A DNA stretch of 64,000 bases, taken from Crocosphaera sp. UHCC 0190. Lineage in GTDB: Bacteria > Cyanobacteriota > Cyanobacteriia > Cyanobacteriales > Microcystaceae. A program made the position numbers and the translations under genes. Under the pieces are notes generated by a model. That model was not told the origin of the DNA and ran no database searches. It was given only the letters and a program-made list of their open reading frames with translations. Of this stretch, positions 17,341-26,565 are shown piece by piece. Every line of letters starts with the position of its first letter. Position 1 is the stretch's first letter. The DNA lies in the NCBI RefSeq assembly GCF_034932065.1, contig NZ_JAYGHP010000015.1, positions 1 to 64,000 on the forward strand. Direction: 5' to 3'.

Positions 17341-18618
17341 TTAATTTTTCCTGCTTTGTGCTGCTTCTCTAAAACACTGAATATATTGTTTATGACCTCC
17401 GGGAAAAACAACATTTAAGGTTAAAGGATCATGTTGATCTCTGGGATCTCCTGGCCCCTCAATAACCCTGATTTCATCATTAATTTTTTCTGTTTTTAAA
17501 GGTTTGCGGTTCTTAACTTCTCCATCACTACTATCAATATAAACAATGATATTTCCTGTCTTAAATTCTTTGCCAATTTCTTGAATTAATTCTAAAAATC
17601 CCCGATCACTTCCTCCTCTTCCAAAGCTTAATTTATCATCATTAGTAATCGCTTTACTGGTAACAGTATCCCCAACTCCTACGATAATTGGCATTTGATC
17701 CGGGTCAAATCTTTCTTTAATTAAAGATAATAATTCCTCATGTTTTCTCGGTGCTTGTCGAACATTAAACCCTTCTCCTAATGGATATTTACCCGTCTTT
17801 TGATAATAGTAACGGTTTAAAATAACTAAGATACCAACTTCTTTAATGGCACCTCTTAACATAAACTGAAAATCTGTTGTTCCTGAATCTTTCCCTTGTG
17901 CTAACTGCATCATTTCTTGTCCCTGTTTATCTTTCCCTAAATTGGGGGCATAATGAACAAAAAATGAGTTTTTCAAACCTTTATTTTGAGCATTTTCTAA
18001 TAACTCATCCATCAATTGTTTCATTCTTTGTTGTAACTTTAGATAATCATTCTCCTGATCGATAAAAACTTCATGAAAGACATTTAAGTTAGCAGTAGGA
18101 GATACCTTATTATCTAAAACTGTTGCTTGAATACAATCCAAAATTGTGCTATAGTCTAAACCATAATTATCCTGACTAAAAAATCCTTTAAGACTGGTTT
18201 CAATAACTTGAGGAACAGATGCTAAAAATCCTAATTCTTGATCACTAACTCCAGGATGAGAAACTTCCCCATAACGATCTTGCCATTGTACACCTCCCCC
18301 TGCTAAACCAGGTAAATATAATCCTCTATTTTTGACTAAATTATCATCATTATAAGCACGTTCAATAATGGAATTAATACCTCGTTTACCAATATGTTCC
18401 CCATTGGTTAAGACATAAAAATGACCGTCAAAAAGTTGAGTCGCTTCTAAATAATTAGGATCAATAACTCGCGTTAAAGGATCTTTCACTAATCCCATAC
18501 AAACCCCATCAAGATCTTGTATAATTAAAAGGTTAGATTCCCTTGCCAATAACTGAATTAACCCCTCATGATCTAAAGATAAAGAACGCTCATGAAGTGG
18601 TAAAAAGGAAGTAGACAT
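17341..18618 (-). CDS. stpA: Glucosylglycerol-3-phosphate phosphatase
   Basis: Final step of synthesis of the compatible solute glucosylglycerol: removes phosphate from glucosylglycerol 3-phosphate, needed for salt tolerance. The 425-residue length and sequence match cyanobacterial StpA/GgpP. Motifs include LLIIQDLDGVCMGLVKDP, an HAD-like DxD nucleophile site, then FYVLTNGEH and VGVGDTVTSKA as further HAD-type motifs. The synthase gene ggpS is not in the window. Its presence suggests a moderately halotolerant or marine host. Confidence 0.92.
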   Translation of the reverse strand: MSTSFLPLHERSLSLDHEGLIQLLARESNLLIIQDLDGVCMGLVKDPLTRVIDPNYLEATQLFDGHFYVLTNGEHIGKRGINSIIERAYNDDNLVKNRGLYLPGLAGGGVQWQDRYGEVSHPGVSDQELGFLASVPQVIETSLKGFFSQDNYGLDYSTILDCIQATVLDNKVSPTANLNVFHEVFIDQENDYLKLQQRMKQLMDELLENAQNKGLKNSFFVHYAPNLGKDKQGQEMMQLAQGKDSGTTDFQFMLRGAIKEVGILVILNRYYYQKTGKYPLGEGFNVRQAPRKHEELLSLIKERFDPDQMPIIVGVGDTVTSKAITNDDKLSFGRGGSDRGFLELIQEIGKEFKTGNIIVYIDSSDGEVKNRKPLKTEKINDEIRVIEGPGDPRDQHDPLTLNVVFPGGHKQYIQCFREAAQSRKN

Positions 18619-18802
18619 GATATAACCAAAAGTTGAGTGCTACAAAAAAATCAAGCGTCCTAAAGACACAAAAATTTATCTAATTGTATCAGAAAAAATC
18701 CCCTTAAACTGTCCCGATGCTCAATTTTAATTATTTTTTCTTAAGAGAACTGGGGATAGTTTGAGGCTATAATAATAGATCCTAACACTTACACCGATCC
18801 CT

Positions 18803-19849
18803 ATGCTACCGATTCGAGAATGTGTCAACCAAACCCCAGCTTATATTCCTGGAGAACAACCTCAAACCACTGATTATATTAAACTCAATACTAACGAAAA
18901 CCCTTATCCCCCACCGGATAAAATATTTGATACATTGCAACAAGAATTAACTAAAGTTAGATTATATCCTGACCCCGTTTCTACTCAATTACGCAAAGCA
19001 GCATCAAACATTTTTGGTATTTCTCATAACAATATTTTGGCAGGAAATGGGTCTGATGATATCCTAAATATTACCCTAAGAACCTTTGTTAATCCTGGGG
19101 AAACAGTTGCTTTTCTTGATTTGACTTACTCTTTATATGAGACAATCGCTAAAGTACATGGTGCGCTCATTAAAACGATTCCAACCAATGAGAAGTTTGA
19201 GTTAAATGGCCCGTTAATTTGTCCAGAAGCAAAACTTATTTTTGTTGCTTCTCCTAACCCCCCATTAGGGAAACACTTAAACCGTCAATACTTAGAAGAA
19301 ACCTGTAAACAAGCAACAGGGATAGTTTTAATTGATGAAGCTTATGTAGACTTTTCTGATGAAAATCATTGGGATTTTCTTAATAAATATGATAATGTCA
19401 TTATCTCTCGTACCATGTCTAAAAGCTACAGTTTAGCAGGAATGCGTGTTGGATTTGCCATTAGTTCTTTAGGAATTATTGAGCAAATGGACAAAGTAAG
19501 AGACTCTTATAACTTAGATCGTATTGCCCAAACTTTAGCAAGTAATTGTTTTGAATTTCAAGACTATTTTCAGCAAATTTGGCAGCAAGTTCGTCAAACC
19601 CGTACCCGTCTCACAAATTCCCTGAGAAACTTAGATTTCTTAGTCTGTGATTCCGATGCTAATTTTGTACTTGCTTCTCCCCAATGGATCGCTGCTTCTG
19701 AACTTTATACTCAGTTAAAAGCGCGAAAAGTATTAGTTAGATACTTTAAACATCCTCGGATTAATAACTATGTCAGAATTACCATTGGAACAGATCCAGA
19801 AATTGATCGCCTTTTAGAAGTAATTAAACAACTCAAAAATGAAAAATGA
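18803..19849 (+). CDS. hisC: Histidinol-phosphate aminotransferase
   Basis: PLP-dependent transaminase making histidinol phosphate from imidazole-acetol phosphate. Fold type I, 348 residues. Motifs: KLNTNENPYPPP at the N-terminus, GNGSDDIL for phosphate binding, LIDEAYVDF, and the Schiff-base lysine in SRTMSKSYSLAGMRVG (about residue 207). The gene overlaps hisN by 11 bases, so translation of the two is probably coupled. A TATAAT box at 18768-18773 is a plausible -10 element. Confidence 0.95.
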   Translation: MLPIRECVNQTPAYIPGEQPQTTDYIKLNTNENPYPPPDKIFDTLQQELTKVRLYPDPVSTQLRKAASNIFGISHNNILAGNGSDDILNITLRTFVNPGETVAFLDLTYSLYETIAKVHGALIKTIPTNEKFELNGPLICPEAKLIFVASPNPPLGKHLNRQYLEETCKQATGIVLIDEAYVDFSDENHWDFLNKYDNVIISRTMSKSYSLAGMRVGFAISSLGIIEQMDKVRDSYNLDRIAQTLASNCFEFQDYFQQIWQQVRQTRTRLTNSLRNLDFLVCDSDANFVLASPQWIAASELYTQLKARKVLVRYFKHPRINNYVRITIGTDPEIDRLLEVIKQLKNEK

Positions 19850-20663
19850 AAACCTTAGCACTAAAATAGAATTAGCTAATACCTTAGCTGACGCAGCAGG
19901 AAACATTATTAAACAATATTTCCGTCAACCAAACCTAGAAGCAGAAACCAAAACCGATCAAATTTCTTCAATTGTTACTATCGCTGATCGCTTGGCAGAA
20001 GAGGCGATGGTTGCTATCATTAAAAAAGAAGCTCCCAAGGATGGCATTATCCGCGAAGAAGGAGAAAATATTGCCTCGAAAAACGGTTATTATTGGGTAC
20101 TCGATCCCATTGATGGGACATCCTCTTTTGTCAAAGGTTTACCCATTTTTGGTACTTTAATCGGGTTAGTCGATCTTGAGAACAATTTGCCCCTATTAGG
20201 ATGTGTTAATCAACCCATTTTACAAGAACGATGGTTAGGTATAAGGGGACAATCCCCTCATTTTAATAACCAAATTATTGAAAATTCTTACACAAATAAG
20301 ACTAACTTTCAATTAGCAGAAGCTTGTTTAACTTCTACAACTCCCCTCATGTTTGTCACCCCTCGTCAACAAGCGATCGCCACTCGTCTGCAAACCGTGT
20401 GTCGTCGTACTGCTTTTGGGGGAGATTGTTACAATTATTTATGCTTGGCCATGGGTTGGAGTTCCATGCCCATGGTTATTCTAGAATCAGATCTTAAATA
20501 CTACGATTTTTGTGCTTTAATTCCCATTCTTGAGGGTGTAGGTGCGATCATCACTGATTGGTCAGGAAATCCCCTAAATAGCCAGTCTACCGAAATTTTG
20601 GCTGCTTCTAACAAAGTTTTACACCAACAAGCCTTAACGGTCATTCAGAGTTGTATTATTTGA
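19839..20663 (+). CDS. hisN: Histidinol-phosphate phosphatase, inositol-monophosphatase type
   Basis: A 274-residue Mg-dependent phosphatase of the IMPase superfamily. Metal ligands are visible in REEGEN (Glu73-Glu74) and DPIDGTSSF (89-97), with the later acidic site in GGDCYNYLCLAMG. Overlap with hisC supports the histidinol-phosphatase role, which the monofunctional HisB here does not supply. Inositol monophosphatase activity remains possible. Its 3' end overlaps the convergent folC by 30 bases. Confidence 0.85.
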   Translation: MKNENLSTKIELANTLADAAGNIIKQYFRQPNLEAETKTDQISSIVTIADRLAEEAMVAIIKKEAPKDGIIREEGENIASKNGYYWVLDPIDGTSSFVKGLPIFGTLIGLVDLENNLPLLGCVNQPILQERWLGIRGQSPHFNNQIIENSYTNKTNFQLAEACLTSTTPLMFVTPRQQAIATRLQTVCRRTAFGGDCYNYLCLAMGWSSMPMVILESDLKYYDFCALIPILEGVGAIITDWSGNPLNSQSTEILAASNKVLHQQALTVIQSCII

Positions 20664-21899
20664 TTGTAAACTTCCCAGAAAATGCCCTACTAAATAAAGG
20701 GAACCACACAAGACAATTAACTGCTCTGATGGTAAATTTTTAATTGCTTTATCTAGCGCATCAAAAACGGTTTCAAACGTTTTAATAGCAACCAAATTAG
20801 GGCAAATAGTAACTGCTAATTTTACTAATTCTTGAGGATTTGCGCTATTGTGATTGGGAACTGCTACCAAATATAAACTGTCTTGAGGTTGCAGTAAAAA
20901 TTGAAAAATTTTATCATGTTCTTTTGTCGATAAAATTCCCATTACCCAAATAATAGATTTTCCAAAAGTATCAACATAATTGCGTAACATCTCAGCCGCT
21001 GCTGGATTATGGGCCCCATCGACTAAAATAGAAGTATTCTGCCATTGTACCCATTGTAATCTGCCTAACCATTGGGTCTTTTTCATGCCGTTTTGAATAG
21101 CAGTTAAGGGAATATTCCAACCCTTTTGTTGTAAAAATTTTACTGTTTCAATAGCAAGAGCAGAATTACTTAACTGCATTTGACCTAACAGGGGTAAGGG
21201 ATATTCAATGTCTTGATATTTTGCCCAATTATCTTGAATATAGATGGCAGGTTTCACCCAAATAGACGGACAATTTAACTGTTGAATACGCGCCTTAAAA
21301 ACTAATTCAACTTCCCTAGAAACTGTACCAATAATCGTTGGACAACCAGGCTTAAAAATCCCTGCTTTTTCCTTAGCAATTAATTCGATAGTATCCCCCA
21401 AAACCTGCCAATGTTCTCGACTAATAGAAGTAATGATGCTCACTAAAGATTGCTCACAAACATTAGTCGCATCTAACCGTCCTCCTAATCCTACTTCAAT
21501 CACAGCAATATCTACTTTTTGTTGAGCAAAATAAACCCAAGCAGCAGCAGTAATGACTTCAAATTGTGTCGGACTTTCTGAATAAGAATCAATGATGTTT
21601 TTAATTGTAATTACTATGTCTATTAATTGGTTTTCAGAAATGGGTTGATTATTCAGACAAATTCTTTCTGTCCAGTCGATTAAATGGGGGGAAGTATAAA
21701 GCCCCGCTTTATAACCTGCTTCTGTTAAAATTGAAGATAGATAAGCACAAACTGATCCCTTACCATTAGTTCCCCCCACATGAATAATGGGAATAGATTG
21801 ATGGGGGTTTCCCAAATCAGCTAATAGGGTTTGAATTCGTTCTAAACCCAAATGAATACCAAAATTTTGAAAGGGTTTGAGTAACAAATCAATTGACAT
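20634..21899 (-). CDS. folC: Bifunctional folylpolyglutamate/dihydrofolate synthase
   Basis: ATP-dependent Mur-ligase-type enzyme that adds glutamate to dihydropteroate and to folates. The 421-residue protein has the P-loop HVGGTNGKGSVCAYL (near 41), the omega-loop region TSPHLIDWTERI, VEVGLGGRLDATN, and the C-terminal LVDGAHNPAAAE. All core motifs are intact. It shares 30 bases with the 3' end of the convergent hisN. Confidence 0.94.
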   Translation of the reverse strand: MSIDLLLKPFQNFGIHLGLERIQTLLADLGNPHQSIPIIHVGGTNGKGSVCAYLSSILTEAGYKAGLYTSPHLIDWTERICLNNQPISENQLIDIVITIKNIIDSYSESPTQFEVITAAAWVYFAQQKVDIAVIEVGLGGRLDATNVCEQSLVSIITSISREHWQVLGDTIELIAKEKAGIFKPGCPTIIGTVSREVELVFKARIQQLNCPSIWVKPAIYIQDNWAKYQDIEYPLPLLGQMQLSNSALAIETVKFLQQKGWNIPLTAIQNGMKKTQWLGRLQWVQWQNTSILVDGAHNPAAAEMLRNYVDTFGKSIIWVMGILSTKEHDKIFQFLLQPQDSLYLVAVPNHNSANPQELVKLAVTICPNLVAIKTFETVFDALDKAIKNLPSEQLIVLCGSLYLVGHFLGSLQSNNTTLNDR

Positions 21900-21964
21900 G
21901 AGTTTATAATAGAATGTAATTATTTAATTATCATAAACACTTAAGTTCTAGAAAGCAACCCATT

Positions 21965-23146
21965 ATGCACTATCGAAGATTTGGCCGCACAGAATTAGAA
22001 ATGCCTATATTTTCCTGTGGAGGAATGCGCTATCAATATAAATGGCAAGATGTTCCTGCATGGCAAGTTCCCCAAGAAAATCAGCGAAATCTAGAAGCCA
22101 CAATTCAACGTTCCTTAGAACTTGGAATTAATCATATTGAAACCGCCAGGGGATATGGTACTTCTGAAATGCAATTAGGTGAGATTTTACCCAAACTTCC
22201 TAGAGAAAAATTAATTATTCAAACTAAAGTATCCCCAACAAAAGATGTTAAAGAATTCCGTAAGCAATTTAATCAATCTTTAAAGTTTCTCCAATTAGAT
22301 TATGTTGATTTATTGGCATTACATGGAATCAATACTAAGGAAATTTTAGATTATTGTCTCAGTCCAGGAGGGTGTTTAGACGAAGTAAGAAAATTACAAG
22401 AACAGGGAAAAGTTCGCTTTATTGGTTTCTCAACCCATGGGCCAACCGATGTTATCACAAAAACCATTGAAACCGATTATTTTGATTATGTTAATCTCCA
22501 TTGGTATTATATCAATCAAGGCAATTGGCCAGGGATAGAAGCAGCGACAAAACATGATATGGGAGTCTTTATTATTAGTCCATCTGATAAAGGAGGAAAA
22601 CTTTATCAACCCCCAGAAAAATTAGTCAAATTATGTCAACCTTTAAGTCCAATGGTGTTTAATAATTTATTTTGTTTATCTCACCCTCAAGTTCATACCC
22701 TTAGTTTAGGTGCCTCTTGTCCCACGGATTTTGATGAACATTTAAAAACTTTATCTCTTCTAGAAAATCCTCAAGATTTCCTAGCACCAATTATTAACAA
22801 CTTAGAAAAAGAAGCCATTAAAATCTTAGGAGAGACTTGGGTCAAAACCTGGCATATCGGACTTCCAGGACATCATCAAACCCCAGGAAATATTAACATT
22901 CCAATTATTTTATGGCTCAGAAATTTAGTGCTGGCTTATGATATGCTTGAATATGCAAAAATGCGGTATAATTTATTAGGTAATGGAGGGCATTGGTTTC
23001 CTGGTAAAAATGCTGAAAAAGTCCAGACATTTGACTTAAAAGCTTGTTTAAGTCAGAGTTCCCATCGAGATGAAATCCCTCAGTTATTGGCAGAAGCTCA
23101 TCAATTATTAGGGGGTAAATCCGTGCAAAGACTCTCTCTAAGTTAA
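21965..23146 (+). CDS. Aldo/keto reductase (COG1453 type)
   Basis: A 393-residue TIM-barrel oxidoreductase starting MHYRRFGRTELEMPIFSCGG. Family catalytic positions are seen as the tyrosine in TARGYGTSE, the lysine in IIQTKVSP and the histidine in LLALHGIN; the usual active-site Asp is Glu (HIETA). The C-terminal 130 residues (GNINIPIILWLRNLV, GNGGHWFPGKNA) correspond to the region that in relatives carries a ferredoxin-like iron-sulfur cluster, but the clustered cysteines are absent here. Substrate is unknown. It is a single-gene unit. Confidence 0.85.
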   Translation: MHYRRFGRTELEMPIFSCGGMRYQYKWQDVPAWQVPQENQRNLEATIQRSLELGINHIETARGYGTSEMQLGEILPKLPREKLIIQTKVSPTKDVKEFRKQFNQSLKFLQLDYVDLLALHGINTKEILDYCLSPGGCLDEVRKLQEQGKVRFIGFSTHGPTDVITKTIETDYFDYVNLHWYYINQGNWPGIEAATKHDMGVFIISPSDKGGKLYQPPEKLVKLCQPLSPMVFNNLFCLSHPQVHTLSLGASCPTDFDEHLKTLSLLENPQDFLAPIINNLEKEAIKILGETWVKTWHIGLPGHHQTPGNINIPIILWLRNLVLAYDMLEYAKMRYNLLGNGGHWFPGKNAEKVQTFDLKACLSQSSHRDEIPQLLAEAHQLLGGKSVQRLSLS

Positions 23147-23178
23147 GTCAGTTTAAAACCGCAAGAACTCGTTATATT

Positions 23179-23312
23179 GGCTCTACCGAACCTAGGATGT
23201 AACACGGTTAAAAATTATCAGAATAAGGCTGTGTAGACAGCCTTTGTTCTTATAGAATAAGGCTTTAGCCTGTATTTATTTATTAATTTTACAGGGTAAG
23301 TTCGGTAGAACC
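23179..23312. repeat. MITE-like inverted-repeat element with internal hairpins
   Basis: GGCTCTACCGAAC (23179-23191) is inverted as GTTCGGTAGAACC (23300-23312), with one mismatch. Inside are the hairpin GGCTGT-GTAG-ACAGCC (23227-23242) and the palindrome AGGCTTTAGCCT near 23260. The inner part is related to the element at 56013-56081. It lies between two genes and has no coding content. Confidence 0.6.
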
Positions 23313-23325
23313 GTTATGTCTTGCC

Positions 23326-23706
23326 TTATTCCTGCGACATAAACGCTTTTGACTGACGAGTTTTTTGAAAGAATATCTTGGTTTTTAGGGACTTAGAAGT
23401 GACATATTTAACCCCTAATTTGAATTGATTATTTTCGAGTTGTTGACTCCAAACAATTTTGGCGGGAATAGGTTCCATTCCCTGCATTAAAATGAGAAAT
23501 GATTGTTCAGGACATAACTTTTCTTCACTCTTAACTATTAAACCACATCCATGAAAAGAATCATCAATAATCACTCCCCCAAAAGGAACATTAATTTGTT
23601 CTTGGTTAAAAACTAATTGAATTGAGCTTCCTTTATTAACATAAATTCTTTTACTTCTTCTGCGATTAGAATGAATACTGGAGTGATCAATCGGTAACTC
23701 AGACAT
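23326..23706 (-). CDS. PilZ domain protein (c-di-GMP receptor)
   Basis: A single PilZ domain of 126 residues. The c-di-GMP-binding arginine motif is in RRRSKR (residues 15-20) and the second motif D/NxSxxG is DDSFHG (near 48-53). The beta-barrel continues through KIVWSQQLENNQFKLGVKYV. A basic, poorly conserved tail follows. It is likely a cytosolic effector of cyclic di-GMP for motility or polysaccharide output. No partner gene is adjacent. Confidence 0.85.
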   Translation of the reverse strand: MSELPIDHSSIHSNRRRSKRIYVNKGSSIQLVFNQEQINVPFGGVIIDDSFHGCGLIVKSEEKLCPEQSFLILMQGMEPIPAKIVWSQQLENNQFKLGVKYVTSKSLKTKIFFQKTRQSKAFMSQE

Positions 23707-23859
23707 AATTCCTCCCTTGCTTAATCAGAGTAATCTGACTGCTAAGAATCACTAATTTGGTCGTGGTATTTTTCCGCTGTTGTTTTTACTTAATATTAAA
23801 GGATTATAATAACTTTGTAATCCGTAAAATCCCTTAAATAGTGACCGAATAGAGATACT

Positions 23860-24342
23860 CTACTGACTCACTTTAGTTAACCTCATAGATCTATAAACCT
23901 CGGATAAAGATCCCTCCTGATAAATCAATTTAAAGTCTGTGGTCAACTGAAACCGGAAATTCAGAGAATCATCAGGATTTTCTTGATTAGTCTCTGATAC
24001 TGTAACCTGATCTCCCTCAAATTCCCATTTCCCTTGCCAAATTTTATCTTCAATCGTTTTTTTTCCTTCATAAACCCGGTGTCTAGCCCAAAATGTCCCA
24101 TCATTGCGAAATTGATAACCATAATAAACTGTGAATTCTCCTGTTTCATGAAACCCACGCCAAATTCCAGGAATCAAATTTTGTGCTGTTCCTAAAGGGG
24201 GGGCCAAATCAACCGAAGAAGGATTATTATCCAAGGTTTGATCCAGAGAAAAAAATAACTGAGATTGAGCAATGCTCTGGCCAGGAATCATCAAAAACTC
24301 AACTCCAAGACAGAGAGCAAAACTCAGCAAAAGGTAGTTCAT
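23860..24342 (-). CDS. Secreted lipocalin-like hypothetical protein
   Basis: About 160 residues. A signal peptide (MNYLLLSFALCLGVEFLMIP, cleavage near SIAQS) precedes a small beta-rich domain with the pattern IPGIWRGF, then YQFRNDGTFWARH, IWQGKWEFEGDQV and VYRSMRLTKV. This pattern resembles lipocalin-like/DUF domains that test a conditional value in short beta hairpins. Function unknown. The ATG at 24342 was preferred to a TTG at 24375 because it places the signal peptide at the start. Confidence 0.6.
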   Translation of the reverse strand: MNYLLLSFALCLGVEFLMIPGQSIAQSQLFFSLDQTLDNNPSSVDLAPPLGTAQNLIPGIWRGFHETGEFTVYYGYQFRNDGTFWARHRVYEGKKTIEDKIWQGKWEFEGDQVTVSETNQENPDDSLNFRFQLTTDFKLIYQEGSLSEVYRSMRLTKVSQ

Positions 24343-24436
24343 AAACAAGCAAAAAATAAAAAAACTAGAAACCAACTACAAGATCATTAATAATGAAAGA
24401 TATGAGGCAAACCAGGCCAAGCTACCCAGAGGAATC

Positions 24437-25582
24437 ATGGTACGACTATCCAAAGGCGTTGAAGTAGAAATGTATACAGGGACACCCCAAGGGGAGATCA
24501 TTGGATTATCCGATCACATTACCAAAGATCTTAATGGGTTTGTTCGAGAACCCGATAGTCGGAACGTTGAATATACAACAGCCCCACTCTCTTGCTATGA
24601 TCGCTTATTATGTTCTCTAGTGCGGCCTAGACGTAATTTGCGGCAGTATTTAGAGAAAATGGGAGATTATACCCTGATTCCGGGAAGCACTTTATCCTTG
24701 GGGGATAGTCAGCAATTTTATCGCTCCGATCCCCAAAACCCCTATCATACCTACATTGAACAGACTTACGGGACTAAAGTTGTGACCGCTAGTGTTCATA
24801 TTAATATCGGTATTAGTGACCCCGAAGTCTTAATGCGTGCTTGCCGTTTGGTGCGGGTTGAGGCTCCCTTATATCTGGCTTTGAGTGCTTCTTCCCCATT
24901 TCTGGATGGCCAGGCCACAGGGTATCATTCCACTCGCTGGCAAATGTTTCCCCAAACACCCTCTCATGTGCCTTTCTTTGAAAGTCATGCTCATTTTATT
25001 CATTGGACAGAAGAACAATTACGCCTGAAAACCATGCAAAATGTTCGGCATTTATGGATGTCAGTGCGGCCCAATGGGGATAATCGTCCTTACAATCTTA
25101 ATCGCCTAGAATTGAGAATTTGTGACTTAATTGTTGATCCTATCGCCTTGTTAGCTGTGATCGCGTTATTAGAAGCCCGTCTGCTGCAACTGATTGATGA
25201 TCCTACTCTTGATCCTCTCAGCCAAAGTCAATTATCTCCCGAAACCTTATTAGAAATCACTGACAAAAACGAAATGGCCGTCGCTCAACAAAGTTTAGAC
25301 GCATCCCTTTATCATTGGCAAGATGGTCGTTCTATTCTGGCCAAAGAATGGATCGAGCAATTGTATCAAACGGTTTGGCCCTCGGCGAAACAAGGCGGAT
25401 TTAGCTGTTTTCTGACCCCAATTAAAAAAATTCTCCGGGATGGGAATTTGGCCCAGCAGTGGCTACAAAAACATGATTCAGGACAATCTATTTCCTCCAT
25501 TGTGACCCAAGAAATTGCCAGCATGGCTCAATTTGAAGCCGCCTTAGAAGATAAGCTCTGTGACGCTCTCTTCGTTGCTTAA
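24437..25582 (+). CDS. gshA: Glutamate-cysteine ligase, cyanobacterial type
   Basis: First step of glutathione synthesis: ATP-dependent ligation of glutamate and cysteine. The 381-residue protein begins LSKGVEVEMYTGTPQGEI and has FVREPDSRNVEYTTAPL, TASVHINIGI and NLNRLELRICDLI, as in the cyanobacterial GshA family, which is distinct from the E. coli enzyme. gshB is not in the window. The gene stands alone. Confidence 0.92.
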   Translation: MVRLSKGVEVEMYTGTPQGEIIGLSDHITKDLNGFVREPDSRNVEYTTAPLSCYDRLLCSLVRPRRNLRQYLEKMGDYTLIPGSTLSLGDSQQFYRSDPQNPYHTYIEQTYGTKVVTASVHINIGISDPEVLMRACRLVRVEAPLYLALSASSPFLDGQATGYHSTRWQMFPQTPSHVPFFESHAHFIHWTEEQLRLKTMQNVRHLWMSVRPNGDNRPYNLNRLELRICDLIVDPIALLAVIALLEARLLQLIDDPTLDPLSQSQLSPETLLEITDKNEMAVAQQSLDASLYHWQDGRSILAKEWIEQLYQTVWPSAKQGGFSCFLTPIKKILRDGNLAQQWLQKHDSGQSISSIVTQEIASMAQFEAALEDKLCDALFVA

Positions 25583-25695
25583 GCAATTATTAAGATCTTT
25601 AGAAAATTCATAAGTTTTCTTAATCTTTTTTAACGATCTGTTGAGTAATTGAAATCATTCACGCCTTGTTGGCGATAGATAACAAAAAACTATAG

Positions 25696-26163
25696 ATGCT
25701 TATGCCGAGAGTTGTTTTAGTTAATCCCCAAATTCCGCCAAATACGGGTAATATTGCCCGAACTTGCGCCGCTACTAAGACTGAGCTTCATTTAGTTGGC
25801 CCCTTAGGGTTTGAATTAAGCGATCGCTATTTGAAACGGGCAGGATTAGATTATTGGCCCCAAGTGAATTTACATTATCACCCTGATCTTGAGGCATTTC
25901 AGGCCTATTATCAACAGCAGCAAGGGCGACTAATTGGCTTTAGTGTTAGGGGTGCGTCTTGTTATGGCGATTGTACTTTTCAAGATGATGACTGGCTGGT
26001 ATTTGGCAGCGAAACCGATGGACTGCCCCCGGAGATTTTAACAGCCTGTGATCCAATCCTCAAAATTCCCATGATTAATCCCGAAATTCGGAGCTTAAAC
26101 CTCTCCGTCAGTGTGGCCATTGGGTTATTTGAAGCCTTACGACAATTAGATTATTTGCACTAA
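25696..26163 (+). CDS. trmL: tRNA (cytidine/uridine-34-2'-O)-methyltransferase, SPOUT family
   Basis: Methylates the ribose of the wobble base in certain tRNA-Leu species with S-adenosylmethionine. The 155-residue SPOUT fold shows VLVNPQIPPNTGNIARTCA at the start and the knot motifs VFGSETDGLPPEIL and RSLNLSVSVAIGLFEALRQ. Homologues usually start at MPRVV, so the second Met (25702) is an equally likely start. It is a single-gene unit; a tRNA-Leu lies elsewhere in the window. Confidence 0.93.
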   Translation: MLMPRVVLVNPQIPPNTGNIARTCAATKTELHLVGPLGFELSDRYLKRAGLDYWPQVNLHYHPDLEAFQAYYQQQQGRLIGFSVRGASCYGDCTFQDDDWLVFGSETDGLPPEILTACDPILKIPMINPEIRSLNLSVSVAIGLFEALRQLDYLH

Positions 26164-26225
26164 TTCAATAAGAAATTTTTATCATTGCCCCCCCAACTGA
26201 TTGCCAAATCTTTAAGAGAACTTAA

Positions 26226-26357
26226 CGATTTGCTGAGAGTCTCATTTCCCAGTCTATCAGCCCCAAACTGAGGAAATTAGCGGAGCAAATCAATGCTGAG
26301 GAAACCTTTAGGTCAAGGTATTCGTCTACGGACTCGCATCTTAGAACGATAAATTAA
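26226..26357 (+). pseudogene. Protein-like remnant in the leader region of the LysM/M23 gene
   Basis: The 399-base gap 26164-26562 has an open stretch without a start codon, reading FAESLISQSISPKLRKLAEQ then INAEETFRSRYSSTDSHLR and stopping at 26355-26357. Another frame just upstream (about 26188-26273) reads PPQLIAKSLRELNDLLR. Two protein-like frames in series suggest a frameshifted gene remnant, family unknown. The same DNA carries GATTTGCT/AGCAAATC inverted repeats (26227-26234, 26284-26291), so a structured leader is an alternative. Confidence 0.35.
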
Positions 26358-26550
26358 GAATTGCTGATGTAAATTGTAAATAATCTAAACTTGTTTAAAA
26401 TTAGCAAAACAAGTTAACCTTTCATAACAGACTGATTAGGTACATTGACTTAATTAGCGATCCTTGTTAAAAATAAACCCTGATAGGATCTACTCGTAAA
26501 AAACAATCCCAACTGACTCATTTAAGTCCTAAATCGCTCGTTCACACACT

Positions 26551-26565
26551 AGGAGGTTTTTTTTG
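26551..26565 (+). promoter_or_regulatory. Strong Shine-Dalgarno site selecting a TTG start
   Basis: AGGAGG (26551-26556) is spaced six bases from the TTG at 26563. It is one of the best ribosome sites in the window and supports TTG initiation of the LysM/M23 gene. Confidence 0.8.

Noticed and set aside
21965-23146. Iron-sulfur cluster in the aldo/keto reductase
   Set aside because: The C-terminal region keeps the family's length but has no clustered cysteines.
26164-26562. Cyclic-di-AMP (ydaO) riboswitch before the LysM/M23 gene
   Set aside because: This riboswitch class often precedes wall hydrolases, but its conserved blocks (GGGGUGAAU, GACAGCUAACC-like) were not found here.
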